This document shows, piece after piece, positions 20,640 to 33,640 of a DNA stretch of 64,000 bases. The notes under the pieces were generated by a model. The model was given only the letters and a program-made list of their open reading frames with translations, had not been told where the DNA came from and did not search any database. A program made the position numbers and the translations under genes. Origin of the DNA: Siderastrea siderea (Eukaryota > Cnidaria > Anthozoa > Scleractinia > Rhizangiidae); NCBI GenBank assembly GCA_964030785.1, contig OZ034971.1, positions 31,472,304 through 31,536,303 of the forward strand, given 5' to 3'. Positions within the stretch are counted from its first letter, which is position 1. Each line of letters begins with the position of its first letter.

Positions 20640-22931
20640 TTAAATTATATCCCTCAGTATACGGCAAATAAATGAAAGAAGGAGTTGAACATCAACACAG
20701 CACGAACTTGTATGATTTTGGCGAACCTCCTCTTATTGAACTTTCAATAATCGAATGCTTCAGATAATTAAATTGGATTGAACTTTCATCTTGTTAAGCC
20801 GGCTGGAGTTAAACGAGAGTAAAAACGTCTGGTAATTATAAAAATATTGAAATCCTCATTGAACCATGCATAGAACGTAAACAACAGGGGACGGGGAACC
20901 AATAGCTACTAAATAAAGCTGCATTTTTAATACCTTTAATTAGCTTAGGTTAAAAAGACAAAAAAAATCTTGTATTAGCCAGAATCTTCCCTTTCTTGCT
21001 TTTAAATGTGAATTGAAAATGATAACTATGATGAGCCCACAGTCGCAAAACAGGTTAAAATTAGCTATAAGTGCGATCATGACCTTGAACTTAATCAGTC
21101 TTGACCAAAGATGTGCTTCTTGTTTTTTGGTTTTTGTTTTTGTTTTTGTAGACAAACGACGGGTACTTTCACGTATTAGCAACTTTACGACATTGACCAA
21201 AATCCTAGCCGGTGAATTAATTCTAAATTGGCTTTGGATAAACAACTTTTTGAAGAAAAACAACGAATCACATCTACTTCGCCGTTCTCGGAGAGTAATA
21301 TTCGACTAATAGGATCCAATTGGAGGCACTCATTTACTAAGTTTACGCGTATGTATGCCACAGAAAGATTGGACAGAGAGAACGGCAAGACTACTGCGGG
21401 CTTAAATACAGCGAAAGAGATTTTTATTCGCAAAAGACTTAACACAGATTTATTCCGCACGGGTTCAAGCGTATTCTTATATATAAAACACACAGAGTAA
21501 TGCCACGGTCAAACGGGTAAGTGCATCGCACTTTGCATGGCAGATAGTTCGAATACTGAATGCACCCAGTTGGGACGCTTGTTGCTCTTTTCTGTAATAT
21601 TGTTTTCTTAATTTGGTGACACGTCTGCAAACTTTTAGCTGAGCTAAATGCTCCTACGTTTTACATCTCATCTGAAAAATTGACGACTTCAAGTTGTTTG
21701 TACGTGCTGAGAAAAAAGTTTCCAGCGTTTGGCAAAAGGCAACGGGAAAAATGGACCAAGTGTATTTTAAAAGGTCATCAAGCACTTGCTTTGATGGTAA
21801 TTTAATTATAACCCTCTCGATTTGACTGAATGCCCAGGTTGAAAGATCATATTTTTTAAAGTATGGCCAGGAGTTTCCCCTAAGTTTGAAATGGGAACAA
21901 ATAATTTCAAACGTGATGAAAAAATTACGGCAAAAGACTGACTGAAATTCTATCAGAATACCCATTTCTGATCTCTGAGGTGCCCCTCACGAAACGAAAT
22001 GTGATGAACAGTTTGTTTCGTTTTGCTCAACAGAATCTTTTCATCATATTTTATTGGATATTTGGTAAAATTTAGCCAAATCTCATGAAAATTAGGTAAG
22101 CAAAATTTTGATATTATGTCAGGAGACTGGCACAGTAAAGGGTAGTGCAAAAATTAACCAAATACACAACACTCGAACGTTGAAACGGTTTCTTAATAAT
22201 CCTGTATTTTATAATTATAAAGACGATATATGTTGCCTGCTTAATACCGGTCAAAATAGTATCATTCTTTCATTATGTTAGAAAGCTTTACATGTCGACG
22301 CAACTTACCACTAGTTGATATGTATCCATCTTTCTAATCTTGTCGGTCCGCGATTTTTAACTTCTGAAGCTACAAGTATTCGATAGGGCTGAATGTCTTT
22401 GTGAAGAGTCTTTTAAAGGTACCGTTTTCTTTAAATTGTCGAAACTTTACAGGGAGGTTCCCTTTTCATGATTGTAACAGACGCTTTAAGGTGAAGCAGT
22501 TTTCCTCAAGCAGGGTGTTAAACTGTGCTCTAACGCAATCTTTAATTTTCCTTAAGACATATTTCTTTAAGACACACGGGAGAAATTTGTCTGATCTCGT
22601 AGTTTTGGTGACGTTCTATTTTTGTGCACTAAGAGGCTACAAAAATCAAAATTCACGCCGATTTTCCCTGCATTATTCGCAGAGAAAGCGAAAAGTCGTT
22701 ATGCACATTTCATTGATTTGTTGCGCCTTGTGACGTACTACGATGACAAAAACAACTTTCTTTGTTTATGTTTAGAGTTCTCCTTCGACATTTTCCTTCA
22801 GAAAATTATTATAGAGCTATGAAGACAGTTTTGGGCCAATCATAACGTCTGTTTTGTATGGCTTCATTTCTAATCTGCTCTGGAATAAATGTTTATCATT
22901 GAATTAACGCACACGATCAGAGTCGAAGATC
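20640..22931. repeat. segmental duplication block, unit B
   Basis: From about 20459 to 22165 this block is copied at 57859-59407, and from 21240 to 22931 it matches unit A. It ends at the TTAA element. Apart from the frame at 21654-21965 it is noncoding. Confidence 0.85.
21654..21965 (-). CDS. hypothetical 103-codon frame, duplicated
   Basis: An ATG-to-stop frame (MGILIEF... KLPSKQVLDDLLKYTWSIF... ) also intact at 58849-59160. By eye the two copies differ at about eleven bases, roughly six changing an amino acid and five silent, with no indel. The unit A counterpart (about 11890-12165) has several stops, although LPSKQVLEDLLNYTW is still legible. No domain, signal peptide or splice context recognised. 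It may be a small gene or an accidental frame in a young duplicate. Confidence 0.3.
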   Translation of the reverse strand: MGILIEFQSVFCRNFFITFEIICSHFKLRGNSWPYFKKYDLSTWAFSQIERVIIKLPSKQVLDDLLKYTWSIFPVAFCQTLETFFSARTNNLKSSIFQMRCKT

Positions 22932-23372
22932 TTAAGAGCGCTTGTCTGTAAAAATCAAACATAACGCGGCAAGGGTGAAAAATTCGATTTCTTTCATATT
23001 TTAATGTTAGATAGGTTAGGGTATAACTAAAATCACTGGATACTTTTTTGGCAAAATATCCTTTTATTTCAAAGAAAAATGCAAATAACAAACCTCCGTT
23101 AAAATGGCCATTTGAAGCAGTAAATTATGACATCAATTTGAGGCGTTCGCGTGCAAAAACAAATCCCTCTGTCGTCTTTTAAACACTCAATTTTAGTTTT
23201 GCAATCTCTCAGGAGCTTCAAAACTGATTTTGGTAGAAACTGCGTTGTTCTTTGTGTTTGAAATAATTTAATTTTGAAAGTATACATTTCTCATCAGGAA
23301 AAGTACTTCGTGAATTAAATTATTTTTCACCATGTGATAAACCTTCAAATCGATTCAGCTTTTGGCTGTTGA

Positions 23373-24133
23373 ATTAAGCGCTTACCTGCAGAATACCCCG
23401 CCACTTATTTCCATCTCATTGAATAACAAAAGTGCCTATTGTGTTATGCCTCGTTCTTCAAAGCGTTCCGACACATGTAAATGCACAGGCAGACCACCCT
23501 ATGTGTTCGTAGTTAATAATTGTTGACAAAGGTCATGTTGAAATCAATGGCGCGTATAAGAAGATATATGGAGAAACAGTAGGTCGGCTTCGATTTACTA
23601 CAAAATATAGAGTTTACTCTAAATTATTCAATAAAAGTTAAGATGAAATGTCAAATGAGTCTTGTGTCATGTTTTTTTGCCGCCGCGAGCTTTTTGAGGC
23701 GTTATTTTGCGAGATTATTTAGCGACCGGTGGTAGAGAGAGAGAAGAGAGAACAAGGCTTGCAAGTCGGCCGCCGCCAGCAGCGACCGACTCCACTTCAA
23801 ACCGGAATTAACGCCAAATTACTGAAAATCTCACCTATCTGACGACGGCTATCGATCGCTGAGTTGTTGCTCTATCTCTTCGCCAAATTTGAACTTCATC
23901 CCTCCAACAGTTTCCGAGAAAATCCATGCTGAATTCGTGCATACGGCTTTCTCAATATTGAATAATTTAGAGTAAACTCTATATTTTGTAGTAAATCGAA
24001 GCCGACCTACTGTTTCTCCATATATCTTCTTATACGCGCCATTGATTTCAACATGACCTTTGTCAACAATTATTAACTACGAACACATAGGGTGGTCTGC
24101 CTGTGGTAAATGAAGTGGCGGGGTATTCTGCAA
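23373..24133. mobile_element. inverted-repeat element nested in the left arm
   Basis: Absent from the right arm, where GAATTAAG joins AAAAGATG directly. Ends are CTTACCTGCAGAATACC and the reverse complement of CTTAATTGCAGAATACC, with AATTAAG present at both borders. It contains the smaller element 23484-24105. Confidence 0.7.
23484..24105. mobile_element. 622-bp MITE with 150-bp inverted repeats
   Basis: The arms 23484-23633 and 23956-24105 are near-perfect reverse complements starting CACAGGCAGACC. The 7-bp direct repeat GTAAATG flanks both sides (23477-23483, 24106-24112). The 322-bp centre has no coding frame. Short TSDs of 7-8 bp occur in P and hAT superfamilies; I cannot choose between them. 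Confidence 0.85.
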
Positions 24134-24699
24134 TTAAGAAAAGATGTTCTCAGGTTTGCTGCAAAAATTTCCTTGGGCAAATGATTGAGAGCGACGCGAG
24201 AGCTTTTCAAAGTTCGTTAAAATGCAGGTTGTTTGACCCTTCTTGGCAACATTCCATTCGCGGGTCACGCACATATTTTAATGTGTTTCGACCCATATGA
24301 GATCGAAAACGTCAAACAGAAAAACAGTTCGAAATGCCCTTACCTCATTTGCCGTGGAGGACAGGTCCAGAGGCCATTTCCGAGTGATTCTCTTGCCGTT
24401 CGACGTATTTTGGTCCTGTTGGTGCCATCCAATGAACACCGCCAACTGGGTCAGTGTATTGTAAACGGTCGAACAGCTCAACAACAACCTTTCTTCCAAA
24501 ACGTTCGACATCTTTCTACACTGTGACATCTTACTCAACGGTTCAGTTGATTTAATAAGAGTGTTGCTCAGTTTTCAGTGCACAAAAGCATTATCAGATT
24601 TGACTGCAAAATTGGGACCAAACGTGGATGGCGCCGCGTGCGTATTTGGTTTGTCACGCAATGCGTATCAAAGGCATTTTAGGGGGTAGGGGAAGGGCA

Positions 24700-27110
24700 A
24701 AACCTTTAAGGTGAAGTAAAATAACATACAGTGTTAATTGCAGGGATTATTCGTGGTTTTAATGGCGTTGTGTGTCTTTCTTACTTATTACCGGTGTTGT
24801 TACAACCATTAAAAATTGTATTTGCTACCCTAGCCTAGTAGCCTGAAATGCAATTCCAACCGTTGTACGAGCTTACAAACATGGTTACAGGTGAGTGGTG
24901 CAACAGAAGTGGCGCTATTGTTAACTAGACCCAACTTTAATACGGGTAAAAGCTATAACTACAAGGGGCTCCCTTTGTTAATTGACGAGCGGGTATTCTA
25001 CCTATGATCATTGGTGTCAGTCTGCTGGTTCTCAGTTGGCACAGGACCGGTACAAGGCACAGTTATATCAGGAGTCAAAGTCAACTCGCTGTTAAAGGGT
25101 TGGATGGAGTTTTGGACAGGAAGGGTTCTCTCTTCATAACAAATGAGTGCAATCGAAGTTTTTAACTGTGCTCTCTTGTCAGCTGTTTGACTTAGTCTAC
25201 ATTAGTGTGTCCTGACTAATGAGTGGGGCTTCTAACAGCACGCCAGCGCTGTTTGAAGACTGTGAAATATGGCACGTAACCATGGTAACAAAAAATGAGG
25301 TTCTGTTCCTGAATTTCTGTTTACGAATCTTACTGAGACAGGTTCCCAGTGAGCGAGATCTCTCACAGCAGCCAGCATACTTATCATAATGGATATGAGG
25401 ATATCATAACAGAAATACGTCAAGCATCTTGCCCTTAAACGTCTGTTACCTATTTCACGTTCTACATACACCTTAATGAGGACGAAGAGAAGAGCGAGGC
25501 TTCCATCGATAACCTGGCTAATATTCGGATAGACCACAAGCGAATATAAAACTCACCTGATCCAACTTTTACAAGCAAACCAGTCCCGCGTAAGATAATT
25601 TCAGATCCGTTTTTCCCCAGTCCTCTTTCACTTTTTGGCCACTCTCCATTTCCTTACCGTGACCCGGCCCCTTGTGCTGCAGCTTCTGCTAGACACTATT
25701 CCAAGTTTTGCACGATGGCTGGGCCATATCGTCATTGTATTCAATCGTTCGTTGTAAACACTGACTTGTAACTTGTGGTATCAGGCCCGCATCAAGGCTG
25801 AAATAAATGCTGCGAGTAAATTGGCCTAGTCAAAGCCTCCCCCGCCCCCCCCCCCCCCCCCCCTTCAAAATACACACTCATGCACATAGATACTAACTCT
25901 GTCCACAATGCCACAGTTTCTGTCGATTTCGTCAAAAACGACACCTTTTTGGGGACACCCTTCGTTGACAATTTGCCAAAAAGCTGCTTCCTGTTTGCTT
26001 TTTCGCCGACAAAGTTGTTGGCAACATCCACCAGATTTATAGCATCAATTTTAAAAAAGTACCGTTAAAGTTACAAGGTTTGTTAAAATTGAAACATTTC
26101 GACAGCCAAGCTACGAATTTCGGACCTGTTTTACCTAACTCTCGTTAACGTTTACGTAACTTTTATCACTCGATTGGTGAGATAAAAATAGTTTTGTTCC
26201 TTAGACTTGTTTTAAAACAACATGATGAGCTTAAAGCTTGCAGCAAATACACAGCAGTCGCTTAGCTATTAAAGGCATTAAGGTCCTTCACAGTAAAGCT
26301 ATACTGCCAGGGTCAAGGTGATATGGGTGAAGAAAGACATTGGTAAGGAACCTGGGCGACTGAAATGTGCGGTGGGCTAGTAGATTTTTGAAGCCCACTT
26401 GCCCGGTGGCTAGCAACTCAACAGATGTCAAACCCTGTTAAAGGTTGTAAAATAATAAAAGGAACTTTTAGCATCAGCATTTAAGACTATTCGTTGCACA
26501 TTAATTCGTTTTAATTATATATTTTTTGGCTCATTTATTGTAATGTTTTTTCAACTTCCAAAACTTCTGGGGACTCGAGCCCCCCCCCCCCCCCCTCCCC
26601 CTTCTACGGGCCTGGGTATTCTTGGTGCATGAAAGTAAGGGAACAATTGTTTTCAAGCTTTAGATTCGTCTGGTGTTGTAACCACAAACTCCGACAACAA
26701 GATAATGGAACCAACAACAACCGTCTTCTGTGTAACGAAGCAATTCATGTATGTAAATATGTATGATTTGTGAAAAAAAAAGTCCGAGGTTCCCCCTCTA
26801 AGCCAACACAATAAGCACAAACTAGTTAGTCACATCGCAGTTTCCCTGATAAAAACGATTTTAATGTTCTGGACTCGACGTTTTGAAGAGGTTTTTAACT
26901 TAAACTAGTACACGTACCCTTTTTAACTAATTTTCGTGTTCGAACATTGTTATTTGCATACCTACAACTCACACCGAGGGGTGACTACTTTTTCTGCATT
27001 CTGGCACGGGAGGTTGAGGTGCCTAAATGTAGCACTAATTTTGTTTCGTATTTTTGGTCCATTACTAGTTCCTCCCATTTCTCGAACCCTGAGCCGTTTA
27101 AAAAGAATCA
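24700..27110. other. interior of the TTAA element
   Basis: Unpaired centre of the element. It contains poly-C tracts at 25838-25863 and 26580-26596 and a minus frame at 25232-25537 (101 codons, several hydrophobic stretches) with no recognisable family. No transposase motif was seen. Confidence 0.45.
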
Positions 27111-29216
27111 GAGCAGATTTTGCCCTTCCCCTACCCCCTAGTAAAATGTCCATTCCGATGATTTGCATTGCGTGACGCGGCTCTAGATAGAACTCGGGCC
27201 TCGTTAGCGGCGACATCTGGTGACAAAAATCTTTTTGTGTATTGCCAACTAAGCAACACTGACCAGCAACTGAACCGTTGAGTAAGATGTCACAGTATAG
27301 AAAGATGTCGAACGTTTTGGAAGAAAGGTTGTTGTTGAGCTGTTCGACCGTTTACAATACACTGACCCAGTTGGCGGTGTTCATTGGATGGCATCAACAG
27401 GACCAAAATACGTCGAACGGTAAGAGGTAAGAGCATTTCGAACTGTTTTTCTGTTTGACGTTTTCGATCTCATATGGGTCGAAACACATTAAAATATGTG
27501 CGAGACTCGCGAATGGAATGTTGCCAAGAAGGGTCAAACAACCTGCATTTTAACGAACTTTGAAAAGCTCTCGCGTCGCTCTCAATCACTTGCCCAAGAA
27601 AATTTTTGCAGCAAACCTGAGAACATCTTTTCTTAATTCAACAGCCAGAAGCTGAATCGACTTGAAGGTTTAGCACATGGTGAAAAATAATCGAAGTACT
27701 TTTCCTGATGAGAAATGTATACTTTCAAAATTAAATTATTTCAAACACAAAGAACAACGCAGTTTCTACCAAAATCAGTTTTGAAGCTCTTGAGAGATTG
27801 CAAAAGTAAAATTCAGTGTTTAAAAGACGACAGAGGGATTTGTTTTTGCACGCGAACGCCTCAAATTGATGTCATAATTTACTGCATCAAATGGCGATTT
27901 TAACGGAAGTTGGTTATTTGCATTTTTCTTTGAAACAAAAGGATATTTTGCCAAAAAAAGTATCCAGTGATTTTAGTTATACCCTAACCTATCTAACATT
28001 AAAATATGAAAGAAATCGAATTTTCCACCCTTGCCGCGGAATTTTGATTTTGTCTGATTTTTACAGACAGGCGCTCTTAATACAGAATATGTCTCTCTGT
28101 GGGCACGGATGTCAAGCCAGATAAGGGTTGCTAATTGTTTTTATCTTAAATGAAAAGTCTTCACGTTTCAGAAGATTTTTTTGGTCGAGGAGATAGAGTA
28201 TACCTTGAAGTAATCGCCAAAGCGACACAAAAGCCAAATGGTCACAAAATTGTTACTACAAAAATGTATATTAATACATGGTGAGAATTTGTTCTCACTA
28301 TTGGATTCGAAACCTCACTTTTTTCTTTTTTTTTAAATAAGAACGGACCAAAAGCCTTATTTTGAAATAGTCAGATTCTTACATTTCTTTTTGGAGGTGT
28401 CCTGCGTATTTGGAAGTTTATTGAGCTTAGCACGGTTCTAGATGTTAAGTTATTTAACGCTACATAAATGCGAAGAGATATGTCAGGTGCATGTGTGTAA
28501 AAGAATTTAGAATTTTAGAATTCATTCTATTTTATTTGCAAATGTTGAAGCTATTCGGACTGGCCATTGTGGATGTTAACAGATTGGTGTTCAGAAGACT
28601 CAGATAATCATGCATATTCTTAGAAATTAAAACCGGTTGCGAAACTATAGTAATTTTGCATATGGCACGCCCTTTAACAGGGTTATTTTGGAAACAAAAT
28701 CCATGTTTATAATGAGTCAAATATTGCCAACTTCCTGTGATACAACAAGTTGCAAGTGACATAATAACTGAAACGTTAGGGTAGTAGGCCCGTTATAACT
28801 TGGTGTTCAGGGGTGAACCAGTTGAATCAGAGATGCCTCATTATGCTCTTTATAATATAAAGCAATTAGAAATAAAAAGAATCGATACTGCGTTAACTGC
28901 ACTGAAGAAAACTGATTAACTATTAACAGAAAAGAACGGCCATGGACCCTGGGCAACTAGTAATCTCCTCTGTTAGAATCTGCTTTGTTGGAACTTCGTG
29001 GTTTTAAGTAATAGATTAGCAGCAATAAATGTCTCACCTTCTTTTCTAGGCAACTCAGGTGTATCATGCATTTATGTCGCTGAATAACACTGAAGTTTCG
29101 ATGAAACTGGATTAACAACCTGTGTTAGACTCTCACCTCATCCGGGGATTGTAATTGACTCCTAGTTGCTTCACTTTAGTGAAAAGATCCCTGAGATGAT
29201 AATGAGGTGTCAGCAG

Positions 29217-30125
29217 TGTAACGATCACGCGTCTTCTGTGTCAGCTTACACCAAAGCCATGGTGCGAGTGAGAAGACTAGCAATGCTTCCTCATTGCCAA
29301 ACCTTTCACAGGAGAAGCTTTGGAGCGAGACCTTTGTTGCGTAAATGGCCTATTAAACAATAACATTTAATTCCGGCCTTCATTTTTATTTTATTGCTTT
29401 AATACAAATATTTTGCCTTTAGGACGAACCTGCAGAAGATGTTTTTGTAGTATTTATTTTCGAAAATTCTTGATCGAATATTCGAACGTTCCTGAGTTAT
29501 TACATTACTGTTGATTTAAACAGGTATTTCAATGGAGATTTTAAAAAAATTATCTTAAGATCATAACCGGATACGAAACTTAACCATGGCTTCCGGCTGC
29601 GAAATGAGCTCACCGCTCTCACTTTTAGTCGACCGCAGAAGGCTTTATTTGCAATCTAGAATAAAACGAAAACTTAGCAGTACAGTTTTTCTGTTCCTGG
29701 AAAAACCGGAAACAGGCCCGTTTTGGTGAAAATGAACTGAAAATCCACCCAGAATCTCATCTGAGCAAATAAAAAAACTGTACAGCTAACTTTTCGCTTT
29801 GTTCTGGACGTATGAATAAAGCCTTCTGTGGTCGACTAAAAGTGGGGGGATTAGCAACACAGATTACAGCGCCGTGCTCCGCGACCACTGGTGAAAGTTG
29901 GGCCAGGGACCCAATTTAGGGGGGTAGTGAGGCTTAGAAATAGCTGCACTGTACAAAAGATATGAAATGGAAAGTCGGACGGCTTGTGAACTGGCCCTTT
30001 AGGGCAACTTGATCATCGAGTCTTCACAGAGCTTTATCTAGCTAAGCTGACACACTGGAATGGAGGGTTGGCTAACCCAAGAAGTGTCGGAGCAGTTCTG
30101 ACGTCCCTAGGGATCTGCAAGAGAG
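29217..30125. other. 0.9 kb insertion relative to unit A
   Basis: Unit A runs straight through at about 14145. The insert contains a MITE (29620-29844) and otherwise anonymous sequence. Clear target-site duplications were not identified, so loss from unit A remains possible. Confidence 0.6.
29620..29844. mobile_element. MITE, about 225 bp
   Basis: The left arm begins CACTTTTAGTCGACCGCAGA. The right arm is its reverse complement with few changes, and similarity continues through 'ggctttatt' and 'gtacagtttttt'. The centre is noncoding. Confidence 0.8.
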
Positions 30126-30456
30126 GGGTGTGGAGAGTTCCACAGCCAGTCATTTCTAGTGTTCTGTCAGATATATTGTTCTGAAACAACTCAGGTGTAC
30201 TTGATGTCAATTTTGCTGCTCTAGGGTATTTTAATTCAAAGGGATGTAATGTCGCAAAGCATTTTTATTGATTTTTTTTGTGGTTTATCAAATTTAAAAA
30301 AAGGGAAAACCTGTTTTGTTATGCTGTTAGGCGCAGGAGGGCCGACCGTAATAGGGATGAACTGAATCAAGAGCAATTTCAATAGTCCTCTTCAAGCCTT
30401 TCTTCTGTCTGCAATCTATTATCTGTTGACTTCCTACCTTTTAGTCAGTTTGAATT

Positions 30457-30687
30457 TTATTTGTTAGCTTTCCTGGTACGTAAAACTGACTGTAACACAT
30501 TTTTGTACTCGTGCTGTTCGTATTTTTGACGATCTTCGTTTGAATTCATCGTTTGAGGTCTAAAATTTCTGTCGCTTTGGAGAGATGGCTTGTGAACTAT
30601 TTCTTCTCCTTGCTTCGCGGTCTCTGAATAGCTGCAAACAATGTTCTTACAGCGGATTGACGATCGGTGGGAATGTTTTTCTGCCAT
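30457..30687 (-). CDS. hypothetical 76-codon frame or first exon
   Basis: Begins MAEKHSHRSSIRCKN and ends ...YEQHEYKNVLQSVLRTRKAN before TAA. The last 16 codons lie in the segmental duplication, and the unit A copy (minus strand, about 14525-14460) still reads EYKNMIQSVLSTEKTA then stop, so a coding end may be ancestral to both units. Only unit B has the 5' part. Its ATG is 45 bp from the plus-strand ATG at 30732, a head-to-head layout. Function unknown. Confidence 0.35.
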   Translation of the reverse strand: MAEKHSHRSSIRCKNIVCSYSETAKQGEEIVHKPSLQSDRNFRPQTMNSNEDRQKYEQHEYKNVLQSVLRTRKANK

Positions 30688-30731
30688 TTAACAAGCTGGA
30701 TCGAGTCAACTTTTGGCCGCCATGATCATGC

Positions 30732-30765
30732 ATGGCTCTTGTTGCCTGTTGTTGTAATTGCCAAG
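30732..30765 (+). CDS. possible first exon of a plus-strand gene
   Basis: ATG followed by codons for ALVACCCNCQ and a strong donor (CCAAG then GTAAGC). It would end in phase 1. It could be the start of the gene whose last exons are at 38403-43126, but an intermediate exon changing phase from 1 to 0 would be needed and was not found. Confidence 0.25.
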
Positions 30766-31059
30766 GTAAGCTAAGTTTTAGGCTGTAAAACGTGAGCTAA
30801 GGCTCTTGTATATCCAAATATTCTTGCCTTGTTTGATATTTACCACGTTTAAGCGAATTGCCCCGCACTTTAAGTGTTCTTGATGACATTTTCTTTGGGA
30901 CTTCAAAAGTACATGATGTAAGCTCAACATTAATTGTGGCTCATTTCTGAGCTCCCACACCTTTTAAAATCAAGACTGGAATAAGCTCATATTTTAATTT
31001 TCTTTGTTTTAAATTATTATGTTTACACATTTTATTTCATAGTTTGAGATCTTTATGCT

Positions 31060-31760
31060 TGCCCGACGTGACCAATCGAACCAAATTGAACATTCGATTA
31101 ATCAGATTCAATCGAACCCAGTCAAACTCAATCATTATGATTGAATTCGATTGGGTTCGGTAATCGAACTCAGTCGAGCTCTCACAAAAAACAATGGAGC
31201 AATCGAACGTTGATTAGGTTCGATTGTGATTCGATTCAGTTCAACGGCAAGGCAATCACAAAACATGATCGGTGTGGGATGACATTCCATTGAAAATAGA
31301 GGTGGCAGAGCCAAATCTGGGGAGATGCAAGTTTTTCTCGGCAGCTTACAATGCCAACTCTTTCCACATCATCGGCTTGGTTCATTGAATTTTGCGTGGG
31401 TTATTGTAAAGATACACATGCTGATAAGAAATAAATGAATCATAATATATGGAAATTTAATATAGCTGGGTTGAATTGAAATTTATATAATCTTCTGTTG
31501 TCTGATGAACTTAATTCGTAAGTTGTTCTCACATTGTGAACCATACTGTTCAAATAACTTATATATTTTAAATGATTTTTTTTGTTCGATTGGTTCGATT
31601 GGGTTTGAAAATCGAACCCAATGGAACTTTCAAACAATTTCTTTAGTTCGATTGTGTTCGATTTCCGAACCAATCAAACTTAGTCATTCGATTTAGTTTG
31701 ATTGGGTTTAATTGAGTTCGATTACTGAAAAGTTCGATTGGTGAAATCAGGTACTTGGTA
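31060..31760. repeat. array of CGATTGGGTTCGATT-type motifs
   Basis: Clusters of AATCGAACC/GGTTCGATT in both orientations occur at 31065-31240 and 31580-31735, separated by about 340 bp. The two clusters are roughly inverted, as expected for the ends of a small DNA element. Related sequence occurs in the short inverted element at 52673-52826. Confidence 0.6.
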
Positions 31761-32934
31761 CAGTTTGCTAGTGATGGCTTTGTTGTTAGATCTTCAAGCT
31801 GCTGTACTATTTGCAAGTGACCACATTGACTCTGATTGAATATGGGTTTTATCATGTTTATACGTTTAATTTCATAATGTGAGATCTTTATGCTTGGTAC
31901 GGTTTGCTAGTGACAGTTTTTTTGTCAGATCGTCAAGCTGCTGTACCATTGTGAGTGACCACATCACCTTATATCCCATCTGTTTCTGTCAGACAGACAG
32001 GTAACATCTATTAGTGTGATCAGTGTATACCCAGGGCTGTCATTAAGGGCCTTAAACCGTAACACCTGTTATTGCTGCGTATTTAGGATGGGACCTCAAT
32101 GTTATGGGTGTACTCGATTTCTTGTCCTTACAATTTACTACCAAGTTTGTTATGGGTGTGAAGTTCAAGGTACCAGGTGACTCAAAGCCTAATGACAGGC
32201 CTGTATACCGAATCATTCGTTACTCAAACCTGGTCATGCATTCCTGTCAATAACAAACTAATGAATGGCTTCTGGCACCCGGCCGGAGTAGGAATTTGAC
32301 AGGTTTACAATTTGCATAATCTGGCTGTAACAGTCAGTTACATTTCTTTATTTTTACATATCTTTATTTTTATTCTCTTTTCTCTTCGCTGCCCACTTTT
32401 TTCAATGCATAAATGTTGAGAGACCTCAAACACCAGGCCTAGTATTTACGTATTCTTAAGGACGGTGCCTCCTTTTGTTACTGCCCATACGTTCTGCGCA
32501 TCTTGTTACATGTCTATTCAGATTTCTTAAGGAAATTGCCCACTAATACAACAATATTTTTGCACGGTTTATGACTATGTGGAAAAAGCAGATCTTTAGC
32601 AAGGGCTATCAGAATCCAAAATTGAGGGTAACCATGCATTTTTCAGAGATAATAGAGCTTAAGTTTGGAAAGAAATTGCCATACATTCTTTGTATTTTAA
32701 TGCTTTTTTAGAATTATGGTTGCTTAATTATCTCTTAAAAATGCACAGTTACCCACATTTTTCTGTCTGGATTGCAATAGTCCTTGCTAAGATCTACTTT
32801 TTCCCCTTAGAACATGGTCACACCCACTCAGCCAATCAGTGTCCAGCATTTCGATGCTCTATATTCCATAAACTGTCTTAAATTAAGTAAAGTGGCGGGG
32901 GCTTTGAAGCACAGGGAAATTGCGGGGTAAAATT

Positions 32935-33083
32935 ACAGAGAATTTCTGCATTCATTAGTGGTTCTATATAGAGCATACTAATGAGGCATTGTTTTCCTTT
33001 GTTTGGAAGCCTCATTAGTATGCTCTATGTAGAGCATACTAATGACTAAGTAGAAACTACTAATGAATGCACAAATTCTCTGT
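32935..33083. mobile_element. palindromic MITE
   Basis: Starts ACAGAGAATTTCTGCATTCA and ends with the near reverse complement. The internal AGAGCATACTAATGA motif occurs in three places, giving alternative hairpins. Confidence 0.75.
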
Positions 33084-33640
33084 GAATATTTACAACTAGA
33101 TCGATAAAATCAACAGCTTCAACGGCTAGAAACACAAAAAAATTCAATCTTACGGTATAATAGCATATTATTTTACAAAAAAAAAATTATTTTACATGAA
33201 ATGCGAACTGTTCAGACCTTAATTGAACAGAAGGACAGACTTGTTTCCCCGTGTTTGCCAGACTACGAGTGTTGTATTTGAACTTGACTTAATTTGGCCT
33301 CTTGGAGTTTCCTGCGGATTCCCCATTGCTGGTGTCGGTGGTTGTAGCGCCTCGAAGACTGCTTTCACCAGTGTAAATCTAGAAAATCTTTGGCGGCGAT
33401 CACTGCCTCGAGTTCCAAATTTCCGTGTATTGGCTCATGGCTGTTTACACACCAACTGCGATAAACCGCACGGTGAAGCACTCTAAAACATTGCACCTCA
33501 AAGGCATGTGTACAATAGCGAAAATATCGTAAACAAAATAGCAACGTGATTTCAAGGTGAGAACTAAAAAATTAAAATGCAAAAATACAATCTGCATGCA
33601 AAAACGAAATTCTTCGTGGGTGTGATCATGTTCTAAGACG

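Larger units (their letters stand above)
22936..28076. mobile_element. 5.1 kb DNA element flanked by TTAA
   Basis: TTAA at 22932-22935 and 28077-28080 bounds inverted termini (GAGCGCYTGTCTGTAAAAATC). Long inverted arms follow: 22936-23372 plus 24134-24700 on the left correspond to 27110-28076 on the right. Unit A lacks the whole segment (site near 13165). TTAA target sites are typical of piggyBac and Kolobok superfamilies; a TA target is also compatible. Each arm carries similar short open frames (63-85 codons; for example DRGICFCTRTPQIDVIIYC and LLLSCSTVYNTLTQLAVF), which may be exons of a lost protein. No transposase was recognised, so it is probably non-autonomous. Confidence 0.75.
28081..30506. 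repeat. segmental duplication block, unit B
   Basis: Matches 13170-14525, interrupted by an insert at 29217-30125 that unit A lacks. At 30506 similarity to unit A ends and resumes only at 45628. Noncoding apart from the minus frame entering from 30687. Confidence 0.85.
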
